A DNA stretch of 64,000 bases from a bacterium (GCA_004299235.1 SCQL01000001.1:38624-102623); one strand, 5' to 3'. Positions 49,931 through 62,552 are shown, numbered from the stretch's first letter. Notes: a model not told the origin generated them from the sequence alone. A program made the numbers and translations.

Positions 49931-50677
49931 TTGCTGGGCACGCCGCAGTGGGAGTGGATCGCCGCGGCGCGCATGCTCTCGCGCCAGCGGCAGTCGGCGG
50001 CTGAGATCGAGCAGGTCCTGGACCGGTTGCTGTCCGGCGCCGACCAGGCGATGGTCAACGCGTTCACCGGTGGGTTCAGGGTCGCTCAGACCCGGCTGGC
50101 GATCGGCAAGGCGCTGCCCGACCCGACGGCGGCGGCGGCGGCGCTCGAGTCGGCGCAGATCGTAGCCCTGGCCATCCTGGTCCGCGAGCAGCTGGAGCCG
50201 GTCCGCTTCGACGCCGTGTACCGGCCTTTCGCCACCATCCTGCCCGGGCCTGGCTACCAGCCGCCGGCCCCGGTGGACCGCCAGATCGCGGCCTTCCTGC
50301 GCGCCCTGCCCACGCTGTCCGGCGCACCCGAGGCGGAGGTGGCCGCGGTCGCCAAAGCGCTCAGCGAGCGGGCGAAGCCTGCGCCGCCCGCCGGCAACCT
50401 TGCCCTCATCCCGCCGGCGGGCCTCGACCCGGCCGCGAATTATGCCGTGGCGTGGAAGGCGGCGATCGCGAGCGCCAACCAGTCCGGGCGTACGCAATCG
50501 TTCCGGGCCATGCAGGACGGCGCCGAGCAGGCCGCTCCACATGACGGGTTGGGGATCGTCGGCTTTGCCGGCGTGGCGGCGGGCGGGATTTTCATGCGGG
50601 ACGTGCTGCCCATCGAGCAGGTGCTGCTGCTCTATGAGCCCTTCGCCGCCGCCTTCCCGTATGAGAGATTGCAGTAG
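49931..50677 (+). CDS. soluble protein of unknown function downstream of glpX
   Basis: A helical, Ala-rich 248-residue protein with no signal or membrane segment. It is mapped from TTG 49931, but the same frame is open back to a CTG at 49886 that overlaps the glpX stop (CTGA). The added residues (LSASEAGQFLVAASK) look like natural protein sequence, so a rare CTG start is possible. Segments ANYAVAWKAAIASANQSGRT and VLPIEQVLLLYEPFA show no family I know. Coupling to glpX suggests co-expression. Confidence 0.65.
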   Translation: MLGTPQWEWIAAARMLSRQRQSAAEIEQVLDRLLSGADQAMVNAFTGGFRVAQTRLAIGKALPDPTAAAAALESAQIVALAILVREQLEPVRFDAVYRPFATILPGPGYQPPAPVDRQIAAFLRALPTLSGAPEAEVAAVAKALSERAKPAPPAGNLALIPPAGLDPAANYAVAWKAAIASANQSGRTQSFRAMQDGAEQAAPHDGLGIVGFAGVAAGGIFMRDVLPIEQVLLLYEPFAAAFPYERLQ

Positions 50678-50852
50678 GGGGGCACGAGCGTTGTGCTGGG
50701 AAAACCAACCACTTGACAACACGCTCGATAACCAGGCAAGTTGGACGCAATTCGTCGTCCGTCCGGGTCCGCCGACAGTCCACGCAAAGGTTGGCCTCCA
50801 CAAGAAGGCAACGGCCGTAAAGCGGCGCAGAAAACCATAAGCGTGTCACCCG

Positions 50853-52199
50853 GTGGCCTCGGTCGAGGCGGTGTCCGCTGCAGGCGCCGCCTCGTTTCGC
50901 GTCCGGGCCCATAATCTCGGCTCGGTGAATGCGCCGGCCGGGAACTGGCAAGCGGCATTTGCCAACCGTCGTTTTCGTGGCCTGCTTGTCGTCTGGGCCG
51001 GTGTCCCACTGGTGGTCGCCTACCTGTGGCTGGGGATCCTCCAGCCGCTCCTGTTCGGATCCTACCTGGGCGATTTCCAGGAGAGCTACATGCGGGCCGC
51101 GGCGCGCATCGCCGCGGGTCGAGATCCTTACGACCTGTGCCGGACGATGGGCTGCCTGGAGCCGACCGGTCCCCAGTACGTGACGCCGCCGCTGCTCGCC
51201 TGGCTGCTCCAGCCGGTGGTTGGGGTCGACAGCCACGTCGTCGCCATCGCCGTGATCCTCGCCCTCAACGCATCGCTGGCCGTTTTCCTCTTTTGCGTCC
51301 TGCGCGCGTTGAACGTGAGGGATTGGCAGCTGGCGTGGCTGCTCGTCGCGGTCGCGCTCGGCTTTGAACCGGTGGTGGGCAACATCGTCGAGGGCCAGGT
51401 CAACCTCGTCCTGCTCGCGCTGTCGGGCGTGTGGTTTTGGGGATGGGTCGCCGACCGCTGGTGGGGGGGAGCCGCGCTTGGGGTGGGGGTGGCTTTGAAG
51501 TTGATCCAAGCCCCGGTCGGCCTGTTCTTGCTGTGGGCCAGGCGGTGGTGGATGCTGGCGGCGGCCGCCACCGCGGGTCTGGGGCTGTGGCTCGTCGCGG
51601 CCCCGCCGTACCTGCTCGAGTACGTGTTCAAGGTGCTGCCCGCCATCAGCGCCGGCACCGGCCTGTTCGAGAACCACTCGCCGGGCGGCACGGTCACGCG
51701 CCTCCTGGAGCCCGACACCTTCTTCGGCGCCGTGCGCGGCAGCCCGCCGACCGCAAGGGCCATCACCGCGGTGATCGCGATGGCGGCCGTCGCCGTAACC
51801 CTCGTGGTGCTGCGGGAGCCGGCGACGGCCGCGGTGGATCGCGCCCTCGAGGCCGCCGCCATCGTGGCGCTGGCGCCCCTGGTGGCCACCTACTCCTGGG
51901 GGACGCACCTGGTCCTGCTCCTGCTGCCGATGGTCGTTTTGGCCGCCTGGGCCCTACCCCGGCGAGACTGGATGGTGCTGGGCCTGGTCGCCGCGGGCTG
52001 GATCCTGATCGGCCCCGGCCACAACCGGTTCCAGGCGCTTTTGGTGTCGGGCTATTCGAACCTGGTCGTGCTCCGGCTCATGGCGGAGTTCGGCGTGGTG
52101 GGCATCGCGTCGATCTGGGTGGCGAGCCTTATCGCCGTGCGGCGCCAGCGGTCAGCGAACCGACTTGATGCGGCTCACGAACACGGTGCCGATGGCTAG
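50853..52199 (+). CDS. GT87 / DUF2029 polyprenyl-linked mannosyltransferase-like membrane protein
   Basis: A 448-residue polytopic membrane protein with a GTG start and about ten helices. The N-terminal loop GDFQESYMRAAARIAAGRDPYD fits the catalytic-loop pattern of GT-C family 87 enzymes, with Asp and Tyr-containing motif followed by a glycine-Asp-Pro-Tyr turn. Such enzymes use polyprenyl-phosphate mannose to build lipoglycans or wall polymers. It ends inside the convergent MFS gene (48-base overlap). Sugar and acceptor are unknown. Confidence 0.82.
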   Translation: MASVEAVSAAGAASFRVRAHNLGSVNAPAGNWQAAFANRRFRGLLVVWAGVPLVVAYLWLGILQPLLFGSYLGDFQESYMRAAARIAAGRDPYDLCRTMGCLEPTGPQYVTPPLLAWLLQPVVGVDSHVVAIAVILALNASLAVFLFCVLRALNVRDWQLAWLLVAVALGFEPVVGNIVEGQVNLVLLALSGVWFWGWVADRWWGGAALGVGVALKLIQAPVGLFLLWARRWWMLAAAATAGLGLWLVAAPPYLLEYVFKVLPAISAGTGLFENHSPGGTVTRLLEPDTFFGAVRGSPPTARAITAVIAMAAVAVTLVVLREPATAAVDRALEAAAIVALAPLVATYSWGTHLVLLLLPMVVLAAWALPRRDWMVLGLVAAGWILIGPGHNRFQALLVSGYSNLVVLRLMAEFGVVGIASIWVASLIAVRRQRSANRLDAAHEHGADG

Positions 52200-53413
52200 C
52201 AGGACGATCGCGCTGGCGAACACCACCCGGTAGCCCGAGTTGTGCGCCAGGCTGTTGAAGTGGTCGATGGCCGGCCCGGCGATGAACGGCACCACGAACT
52301 GTGGCAAGGTCAGCGCGATGTGGAACAGGCCCATGTCCTTGGCGCTGCTCGAGCGATCGGGCAGGGTATCGCAGGCAGCGCCCAGTCGACCGCGTAGTAC
52401 AGGCCGTATCCGATCCCGTAGGCGACGCCGAGCGCGAACACGACGGGAATGGCCGAAGGGAAGAACACGATGAAGACCAGGGCGACGAAGGCCTGGAAGC
52501 CGCCGCTCAAGAAGACGAAGACCTTGCGACGTTGGGTGCGGTCCGACATGTAACCGCCCGCCAGGCCGAAGGGGATCGCGGCCAGCAGGACGACCAGAAA
52601 CCAGGTCGATGTGAATCGCGCGGGATCGGCGACTCCGACGACGTCGCGGAAGAAGTTGTTCAGGTAGTAAGCCACCGCGGTGATGCCTGCCGAAACAAAG
52701 AACCGGGTGAAGATCACCCACGCGAAGTCGCCACCGAGCATGGGGCGGAAGAATTCATGGACGGCCGCGCCCCAAGGCACTGACGGGCGCGTCGATAGCG
52801 CGTGTGAGCCTTCGCCCCGAGCCGCCAGCGAGGTCGGGATCAGGGTCAGGAGCATGACGACGGCGAAGGCCAAGTAGACCCAGCCGAGCTGGTGGGCGAG
52901 GAGCGAGGTCGCGAACAGACCGGCGCCGCTACCGAGCTGGACCATGGTGGCGAGGAAGCCGCTGGCCCGGCCGAAGTCCTGGGCGGGGACGACGTCCGGG
53001 ATGATGCCGGCGAAGGCGGCGCCGGCGGCATTGAAGAAGAGCTGCACGATCCCGTAGCCGACGACGATCTGCGCGTAGCTGTGCGCCGTCGCCAGGACCA
53101 GCAGGCCGGGCAGCGTCAGCAGGGTGGCGCCGATCATGATCGGGCGGCGGCGGCCGAAGGGCGTTGTCAAGCGGTCCGAGATGGCGCCGACCAGCGGGGG
53201 CACGGTCATCGCGACGAGCCCGCCGACGCTGACGGCGAGGCCGATGGCGGTGTTCTGGTTGGTCTTGACCACACCGTCGATCTGGTTCTGGATCACGACC
53301 GTCGTCAGCGGCTGCCACAGAAAGAAGTTGCCGAACCAGAAGGCGCTCAGGGCGGCGTGGCGCAGGTTGCCGAATCGGGCCGGCGCCGGGGCCGCGACCG
53401 CGACCGCGCTCAT
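52152..53413 (-). pseudogene. MFS transporter interrupted by a frameshift
   Basis: A 12-helix major facilitator of the GPH/SLC45-like type. The first 355 codons read well from 53413 (AISDRLTTPFGRRRPIMIGA is the loop 2-3 motif). Near 52374-52378 the frame breaks: VDWALP continues as nonsense, while the adjacent frame resumes at CDTLPDRSSSAKDMGLFHIA and runs to a natural end at 52152 (VFVSRIKSVR). One missing base (CTGCC for CTG-GCC) explains it. It may be a recent mutation or an assembly error. The substrate is unknown. Confidence 0.8.
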
Positions 53414-53483
53414 ATGCGCGCCAAGGCTAAGTTAAGTTAGTTCCCCGTGCCGGCCAAAAAGCGCTAGGCTGTTGCGGCCCCCC

Positions 53484-53894
53484 ATGCAATCTGTCCTTTC
53501 GCGTGCCAAAGAGGTTCTGTTCGATGTGCCGAGACACGGCAAGCTTGCTTATTGCCTGCTCCGGGACGAGCGGGTGCCGCCCGCGCCGAAGGCGATGCTG
53601 ATGGGCGCGCTGGGCCTGATCGTCAGCCCCGTCGACCTGCCCGCATGGATCCCCGTTCTCGGCGAGCTCGACATGCTGGCACTGGGCGTGCTGGCCGTCA
53701 AGACCTTCATCGACGCGTGCCCGGAGGACGTCCGCCGCGAGCACGAGGCGGCGTTGAAGGCAAAAGACAGCGTTTTCGACCGCGATTTCCGCGACACCGT
53801 CGCGGCCGCGCGAGAAGGCACCGGGCAGGTGTTCAGGCGAGTCCGATCGCGTGTCCGGCGCCGCGACGAATATCCATCGGTATCGGAGGGCTAG
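53484..53894 (+). CDS. DUF1232 protein
   Basis: A 136-residue protein starting MQSVLSRAKEVLF. The DUF1232 core is MLMGALGLIVSPVDLPAWIPVLGELDMLALGVLAVKTFID, two membrane-associated helices with the Pro-Asp motif. A charged C-terminal tail follows. It lies 5 bases before rplI. The family function is unknown. Confidence 0.82.
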   Translation: MQSVLSRAKEVLFDVPRHGKLAYCLLRDERVPPAPKAMLMGALGLIVSPVDLPAWIPVLGELDMLALGVLAVKTFIDACPEDVRREHEAALKAKDSVFDRDFRDTVAAAREGTGQVFRRVRSRVRRRDEYPSVSEG

Positions 53895-53899
53895 GGAAA

Positions 53900-54349
53900 G
53901 TGAAGGTCATGCTGACCAAGGATGTCGACAACGTCGGGCGGGCCGGCGACGTCAAGGAAGTGGCGGATGGGTACGGCCGTAACTTCCTTTTTCGCCGCAA
54001 GCTGGCGATCCCGGCGGGCAAGGGCGTCGAGGTGGAGGCCAAGCGTCTCCGCGACGCCGCACTCAAGCGGGAGACGAAGGACCGGGTCGAAGCGCAGGGT
54101 CTGGCCGATGAGATCAACAACAAGACCGTGGTCGTGCGGCTGAAAGTCGGAGCCGAGGACAAGGCCTTCGGCTCGATCACCAACCAGGACATCGCCACGG
54201 CTCTGAAGGCTCAGCACCGCGTGGAGATCGACCGCCACAAGATCGACATGAAGGAGCCCATCAAGACGCTGGGCGAGCACCAGGTCGCGCTGAAGCTCCA
54301 TCGCGACGTGGACGCCCACATCAATTTGATCGTCACCCAGGACCGCTAG
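53900..54349 (+). CDS. rplI: 50S ribosomal protein bL9
   Basis: Ribosomal protein L9, 149 residues, GTG start behind GGAGG. The N-domain KVMLTKDVDNVGRAGDVKEVADGYGRNFL is the L9 signature. A long connecting helix and the C-domain (AFGSITNQDIATALKAQHRVEIDRHKI) follow. It is directly upstream of dnaB, the usual bacterial arrangement. Confidence 0.97.
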   Translation: MKVMLTKDVDNVGRAGDVKEVADGYGRNFLFRRKLAIPAGKGVEVEAKRLRDAALKRETKDRVEAQGLADEINNKTVVVRLKVGAEDKAFGSITNQDIATALKAQHRVEIDRHKIDMKEPIKTLGEHQVALKLHRDVDAHINLIVTQDR

Positions 54350-54361
54350 GCCGCGAGGAGC

Positions 54362-57452
<3,091 letters not shown>

Positions 57453-57503
57453 AACGGCGGGGCAGCCGAGCCGCGGGCGGCGTGCCCGCAAACGCCCTGA
57501 GTC

Positions 57504-58568
57504 TCAGCTCGCGCGTGGAACGCTCTTGACGACCCTGAGGTTGGCTTCGCGCTCGCGCAGGCGGCGGGTTCGCCGCCACCGCTCGGCGCCGATGGAGCCT
57601 CCCCACAGCGCCACCGCGAACAACGCCATGACCGCCTGCACGCCGGCAACGGTCAGGAACGCGGCGTCGATGCCATAGCCGCGCCTTCGCAGGCCCACCG
57701 CAAGGAGCCCGGCGCCAAACCCAAGCACCGGCCGGATCGTCCACGAGCCGGGAAGCAGGCGCCGATTCGCAAGCAGCAGCGCGGCCACAAACCACGTCGG
57801 TCCACTGTCCAGCTGGAACAGGTAGTCCCAGTGGAAGAAGTAGATCGGGACCAGGGCGCCGATCAGGAAGGTCACGAGCACGACCAGGCTCATCCGGCGC
57901 GCGTAGGCCAGCCATGCCGCACCTATCGCCACCGCCAGGAGGGAGGTCGCGAACACCGGCCCCGGGACGTTGCCCACGTAAAGGCGGATGGGATCGATGG
58001 GCGCCGATGCGGGGCTGAAGAAGTGATACCAGACCCCGATGGGATCGTTGAAGGCTCTGCCGCTCGCGGGGTTGGTGTACACGAATGGCGCGCCCCTGCT
58101 GATCAGGGCGACGGCCGCGTACGCGAGCAGGCCGGCCTGCGCCCGGATCGCCGGGATGTAGCGCGCACGCAGCAGCTCGGCGATCACGGCCAGGGCGGCG
58201 ATCTCGATTGAGGTGATGAGGCTCGCGCCCGCCCCGATCAGCGCGACGCCGAACACCGTCGCCAGCAGCGGACTCGCGCTTGGTCGGGGTATTTGACGGC
58301 GCCACAGCCATCGAGCCGCCAAGTGTCCGCCGATGCCGAACGCGAGGGCGACCGCCAGCATCTCAAGGGCAGGCACCTTGAAAATGACAAGACCGGCGGC
58401 AACCGGTGGAGCCAGCGCGATTCCCGTAATCAGGCCGTCCGGGAGCGAGGCCGGTTTGAAGGCGGCCCGGTCCAGCCAGGCCGCTGGTCGAGCCAGCACG
58501 CCAGCGATTGTAGGCAAACACCGGTGGTCGGAGGCGGCCGCCGCCCGTCGCGGCGATTCGAATCTCAT
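57504..58568 (-). CDS. RnfD/NqrB-like polytopic membrane protein (tentative)
   Basis: A 354-residue protein with about nine hydrophobic helices, starting at MRFESPRRAAA. The segment NPASGRAFNDPIGVWYHFF and PGPVFATSLLAVAIGAAWLAYARRMSLVV resemble RnfD/NqrB subunits, membrane parts of sodium- or proton-linked electron transfer complexes. No other rnf or nqr gene is visible in the window, and no SGAT-type flavinylation site stands out. It may be an orphan paralogue of unknown function. It is divergent from the beta-propeller gene. Confidence 0.5.
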   Translation of the reverse strand: MRFESPRRAAAASDHRCLPTIAGVLARPAAWLDRAAFKPASLPDGLITGIALAPPVAAGLVIFKVPALEMLAVALAFGIGGHLAARWLWRRQIPRPSASPLLATVFGVALIGAGASLITSIEIAALAVIAELLRARYIPAIRAQAGLLAYAAVALISRGAPFVYTNPASGRAFNDPIGVWYHFFSPASAPIDPIRLYVGNVPGPVFATSLLAVAIGAAWLAYARRMSLVVLVTFLIGALVPIYFFHWDYLFQLDSGPTWFVAALLLANRRLLPGSWTIRPVLGFGAGLLAVGLRRRGYGIDAAFLTVAGVQAVMALFAVALWGGSIGAERWRRTRRLREREANLRVVKSVPRAS

Positions 58569-58588
58569 CCGCCCGCACGCCGGGTTGG

Positions 58589-59860
58589 GTGATAATCGGC
58601 AGGCCCTTGTCGCTTCTTGGCCGACGTCTTGCCGCGACGCTTGCGACGTTGTGGGTGGTGCTCTTCGGCGCTCTGGGCGTGCTCGCGAGCGTGCTACCGG
58701 ACTCCACCTGGGTGGCGGTGAAGCCGTTGCCGCACCAGGGCCGATCGCCGGTGTTTGCATTGGCCGTCGATCCCACCGACAACCAGCTCCTGATCGCCGC
58801 CAACTCCGAAGGCACCCTGATGAGGAGCGCCGACGGCGGATCGACCTGGGACTCGGTGCACACGGGCCGGGCGAGCGTGGACACGCTCGCGTTCAGCCCG
58901 TTCAAGGCGGGGCTGGTGCTTGCCGGGACGCGAGGCGCGGGCGCGCTGGCCAGCAGGGACGGCGGGCTGACCTGGTCGACAGTTTCCGGGCTCGACGGGC
59001 GCACGGCCCGGGTGTTCGCTTTCTCGCTCACGGTGATGGCCGCCGGCACCGATCACGGCGTCTATGTCAGCCAGGACGGGCTCTCCTGGTCGCCGTCGGG
59101 GCTGGCGGATCGCAGCATCGACGCGATCGCCGTCGCGGCCATCCATTCACCGGTGCGCCTGATCGCCGGCAGCGACTCGCCGGCCTCGGGTGGAGGCTTG
59201 CCCATGTTTCAGAGCACGGATGGCGGCGCCTCGTGGACTTCGTTGAACGCCGCCATCAGCGGGACGGCGGTCCTCAGCCTGGCCGCGGGTCCGCTGCCGC
59301 CCACGAAAGACGTGCGGCCGCTGCTCGTCGGGACGAACGCGGGCCTGTTCGTGTCGACCGACAACGGCGCCTCGTTCACCGCACTCAGCGGCGGGGGTCT
59401 GCTGCCGTCGACCGACTACACCCAGCTGGCCTTCGTCACCGATCACCACGATCGCTTCTACGTCGCCAGCGACGGTGGCGGATCGCGCTCGGGCGGCGTG
59501 TGGCGTACGGATGACGCCGGCCGAAGCTTCACCTCTCTGGCTCCCCCGGAGCCCTCGATCACCGCGTTGGCGGTTGCCTACAACCAAACGCCGATTCTGT
59601 ACGCGGCCACCTTCGGTCCGGCTGACCATGCCGCCGCGTTGTGGGCCTATCACGACACTGGCGCTCCGCCTCAGGGTTCGACCGGGTCGCCGCCGCCCCA
59701 CGCCAGCGGAAGCCGGACCGCCACCGCCAGCCCCGGCGTGACCCCAAGCCTTCTCGCCCTGCTCCAAAAATCGCAGACCCCATACGTGGCGCTCGGGGTC
59801 GGGGCTCTGGTCGTGATCGCACTGGCGATGGTGGCCAATTTCCGCGGCGGACGCAGGTAG
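58589..59860 (+). CDS. membrane-anchored beta-propeller protein with BNR/YCF48-like repeats
   Basis: A 423-residue protein with a GTG start. One N-terminal membrane helix (LAATLATLWVVLFGALGVLAS) and one near the C-terminus (PYVALGVGALVVIALAMVANF) flank an outside domain. That domain has repeated Asp-box motifs (SADGGSTWDSV, SRDGGLTWSTV, STDGGASWTSL, STDNGASFTAL, TDDAGRSFTSL), the pattern of sialidase/YCF48 propellers. A Pro/Ser/Thr-rich linker precedes the last helix. Ligand-binding or assembly roles are typical; none can be assigned here. Confidence 0.85.
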   Translation: MIIGRPLSLLGRRLAATLATLWVVLFGALGVLASVLPDSTWVAVKPLPHQGRSPVFALAVDPTDNQLLIAANSEGTLMRSADGGSTWDSVHTGRASVDTLAFSPFKAGLVLAGTRGAGALASRDGGLTWSTVSGLDGRTARVFAFSLTVMAAGTDHGVYVSQDGLSWSPSGLADRSIDAIAVAAIHSPVRLIAGSDSPASGGGLPMFQSTDGGASWTSLNAAISGTAVLSLAAGPLPPTKDVRPLLVGTNAGLFVSTDNGASFTALSGGGLLPSTDYTQLAFVTDHHDRFYVASDGGGSRSGGVWRTDDAGRSFTSLAPPEPSITALAVAYNQTPILYAATFGPADHAAALWAYHDTGAPPQGSTGSPPPHASGSRTATASPGVTPSLLALLQKSQTPYVALGVGALVVIALAMVANFRGGRR

Positions 59861-59925
59861 CGGTGCCTGTGAACGAACGGCAGGCCTCGGAGGTCGACCG
59901 GACCGGTCCACTAGACTCCCTCGAC

Positions 59926-60402
59926 GTGACCAACCCGCACGAGCGCCTGCGTGAGCTGGGACTGATGCTGCCGGCGCCTCCGGCAGCCGTGGCCTCGTAT
60001 GCGCCGACGCGACTGGTGCCGATTGGCGAAGGCCGCGCGCTCCTCTACGTGGCCGGCCAGGTGTCAGTCCAGGAGGGCCGGCGCTTGACCGGCCGCTGCC
60101 CTTCGGAGGTGTCGGTGGAGGAGGCTGGGGCGAGGGCACGCGTGTGCGCGCTCAATCTCCTGGCTCAGATGGAGGCGGCGGCGGGCCTGGAAAATGTCGA
60201 GCAGGTCACTCAGCTCATCGGTTTCGTGCTGTCGACAGATGATTTCGGTGAGCAGCCCAGGGTGATGAACGGTGCCTCCGATCTTCTGGTCGAGGTGCTC
60301 GGCGATGCCGGCAGGCACACAAGAGTGGCTCTGGGCACGAACGCGCTTCCCTTCTCGGTGACGGTCGAGATCGCGGCGGTGGCGGTTGTCCGCACCCGCT
60401 GA
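59926..60402 (+). CDS. RidA/YjgF-family protein
   Basis: A 158-residue RidA-superfamily protein (enamine/imine deaminase or related). GTG 59926 gives the usual start VTNPHERLRELGLMLPAPP. The core shows ALLYVAGQVSVQEG, ALNLLAQMEAAAGLENVEQVTQLIGFV and the C-terminal RVALGTNALPFSVTVEIAAVAV. The catalytic Arg of classic RidA sits within the SRxAVG-like HTRVALGTN segment, so activity is plausible but not certain. GTG 59863 is an alternative start. Confidence 0.87.
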   Translation: MTNPHERLRELGLMLPAPPAAVASYAPTRLVPIGEGRALLYVAGQVSVQEGRRLTGRCPSEVSVEEAGARARVCALNLLAQMEAAAGLENVEQVTQLIGFVLSTDDFGEQPRVMNGASDLLVEVLGDAGRHTRVALGTNALPFSVTVEIAAVAVVRTR

Positions 60403-61303
60403 GGCGCGACCGGCGAGCGTGCGCCGACCTCGTCTGATCCTCCTGGGGAGCGTCTTGTACCTGGCCCTGATCTTCGGCGTGATGCTGTGGCGCGGCATCT
60501 CGATCGAGCCGGAGTGGGTCGTGCTCGCGCTGCTGGTGATCGCGATCGCTCTCGGGCGCGGACGCACTTTCATCGCCGACTGGACGCCATTCCTGCTGCT
60601 CTTCTTCGCCTACGAGGCCATGCGCGGCTTCGCCTCCAAAACCGGCTTCGCCCCGCACGATCTCTCCGGGCTCGAACGTGCGTTGTTCGGCGGCACGATA
60701 CCCACCCTCACGCTCCAGCACGCCTTCTACCGGCCCGGTGTGGTCGGCTGGCAGGACGCGGTCGCGATGTTCTTCTATTTCATGCACTTCCCGCTTCCGA
60801 TCGTCGTCGGCTTCGTCTTCTGGATCAACAGTCGAGAGCACTACTGGCGATTTGTGGCCGCGTTGCTGCTCATGTGCTTCGTCGCCTTCGCGACGTACCT
60901 CTTCTGGCCGAGCGCGCCGCCCTGGTACCAGCTCCATGAGGTCGTGAAAATCAACGACCGCACGGTGGCGGCGCTGTGGAACAACCAGTATTTCGTGTCG
61001 GAGATCTACAACAGCTTCAATCCCAACAGGTTCGCCGCCTTCCCCTCACTGCATGCGGCGTTCCCGGCGCTGGCCGCGGTGTATGCGTGGTCGAGATATC
61101 GCGCGCTCGCGGTCGGCCTGATCGCATGGACCGTGGCGGTGATGCTGTCGATCGTCTATCTCGGCGAGCACTACCTGGTCGACGCGCTGGACGGGTTCCT
61201 TTACGTCGCCGCGGCCGTGCTCATCGTCGAGGCTTTCAACCGCCGGCGGACCCGCCGGACGCCGCGAGTCGCTCCGCCTACGCCTGCCAGACCTTCCGCA
61301 TGA
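60386..61303 (+). CDS. PAP2-superfamily membrane phosphatase / phosphotransferase
   Basis: A 305-residue membrane protein with six or more helices and a TTG start overlapping ridA. The PAP2 catalytic motifs are FAAFPSLHAAFPAL (SLHA) and YLGEHYLVDALDGFLY (His and Asp). The layout, with FAYEAMRGFASKTGF in an early loop, resembles the inositol phosphorylceramide synthase/AUR1-like PAP2 group. It probably acts on phospholipids or polyprenyl phosphates at the outer face. It is convergent with yvcK. Confidence 0.87.
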   Translation: MSAPAEARPASVRRPRLILLGSVLYLALIFGVMLWRGISIEPEWVVLALLVIAIALGRGRTFIADWTPFLLLFFAYEAMRGFASKTGFAPHDLSGLERALFGGTIPTLTLQHAFYRPGVVGWQDAVAMFFYFMHFPLPIVVGFVFWINSREHYWRFVAALLLMCFVAFATYLFWPSAPPWYQLHEVVKINDRTVAALWNNQYFVSEIYNSFNPNRFAAFPSLHAAFPALAAVYAWSRYRALAVGLIAWTVAVMLSIVYLGEHYLVDALDGFLYVAAAVLIVEAFNRRRTRRTPRVAPPTPARPSA

Positions 61304-62552
61304 TCGTTCGGGCGAGCTTGTCGGGGTCGTGGTGTGAGGGCACTCTCACGTTGACCACATCCGAGGCGATGAAGCGGACCTCGGGGTGCCGGGTGCCATC
61401 GCCGGGCTTGAAGATCACTTGCGACTGACCGCCGGTCGGGGTGTGCGAGTGGTTGGAGTTGACCAGGACGAAGTCGAACAGGTTGGTACCGACGTGGTCC
61501 CGGATGACCCGCAGGTAGTCGTCGACGGTGTAACCGTCCGTCTCGCCCTGCTGGGCCGCCAGGTTGCAGATGTAGACCTTGAGCGCGGGGGAGGCCTTGA
61601 TGGCTTCGACCATGCCTTCGACCAGTAGGTTGGGCAGGATCGAGGTGTACAGCGAACCGGGGCCGATCACGACCAGCTCGGCGTTGAGGATGGCCTGAGC
61701 CGCCTCCGGGTTGACCTGTGCGCCGTCCGGCTTGAGAAACACCTGGCTGATCGGGCCGTTCTGCTTGGGGATCTTCGACTCGCCTTCGACCGTGCCTCCG
61801 TTGATGGAGGCGACCAGCGTCACGTCCTGCAGCGTCGAGGGGACGATCGTGCCCTTGACCGCGAGCACCTTGCCCGACTCGCGCAGCGCGTGCTCGAAAT
61901 TCCCGGTGACGTCCGCCATCGCCATGATGAACAGGTTCCCAAACGAGTGGCCCTCCAGCGATCCCTCCTTGAAGCGGTGATCGAAGAGCTGCTTCATCAG
62001 GGGTTCGGCGTCGGCCAGCGCGATCAGGCATTGGCGGAAATCGCCGGGGGGGAGGATGCGGTACTCGTCTCGGAGCTTGCCTGAGGATCCGCCGTCGTCC
62101 GCCACAGTGACGATCGCCGAAAGGTTGGACGTGTAGGTCTTCAGGCCGCGGAGCAGAGAGCTGAGCCCGGTGCCTCCGCCGATGGCGACGATTCGAGGCC
62201 CACGCCCTCTCAATCGAAACGCGTGGATGACCTCGACGATGCTGCTGGTGCTGTTGCCTGGGAGAAACGGGCCGAGGACGGATTGAGTCAGCTTCAGGTA
62301 GCTGAACACGAGGAGGCCGACTCCGGCGAAACCGAAGATCACCGCGCGTGCCCAGTAGGGAAGGAACTGGAGGGTGATGTAGTAGAACTCGCGGGGCAGC
62401 GTGGCGGCCTGGTAGATCTCCTTCAAGGCATAGGCGACACCGAGCACGAGAACGAGCTCGGCGAGCATGAGAAGAAGCAGCCAACGCTTGATCTGGAGAC
62501 CTGGCGTCAGCCACCGGAGCCAACGCGTCGTGGACTGGAGCCTTCTGGCCAT
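61278..62552 (-). CDS. gluconeogenesis factor YvcK/CofD-like with N-terminal membrane domain
   Basis: A 424-residue protein. Residues 1-100 hold two membrane helices (LLLLMLAELVLVLGVAYAL; AVIFGFAGVGLLVFSYLKL). The remainder is the YvcK/CofD-like fold: IVAIGGGTGLSSLLRGLK, VTVADDGGSSGKLRDEY, PPGDFRQCLIAL, GSLEGHSFGNLFIMA and VIGPGSLYTSILPNLL. YvcK binds UDP-sugars and links central carbon flow to cell-wall synthesis. B. subtilis YvcK lacks the membrane part; here the protein is tethered. It overlaps the convergent PAP2 gene by 26 bases. Confidence 0.9.
   Translation of the reverse strand: MARRLQSTTRWLRWLTPGLQIKRWLLLLMLAELVLVLGVAYALKEIYQAATLPREFYYITLQFLPYWARAVIFGFAGVGLLVFSYLKLTQSVLGPFLPGNSTSSIVEVIHAFRLRGRGPRIVAIGGGTGLSSLLRGLKTYTSNLSAIVTVADDGGSSGKLRDEYRILPPGDFRQCLIALADAEPLMKQLFDHRFKEGSLEGHSFGNLFIMAMADVTGNFEHALRESGKVLAVKGTIVPSTLQDVTLVASINGGTVEGESKIPKQNGPISQVFLKPDGAQVNPEAAQAILNAELVVIGPGSLYTSILPNLLVEGMVEAIKASPALKVYICNLAAQQGETDGYTVDDYLRVIRDHVGTNLFDFVLVNSNHSHTPTGGQSQVIFKPGDGTRHPEVRFIASDVVNVRVPSHHDPDKLARTIMRKVWQA

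Noticed and set aside
50713..50740. TTGACA before the GT87 gene as a promoter
   Set aside because: No acceptable -10 at 16-18 bases; the nearest AT-rich hexamer is too close.
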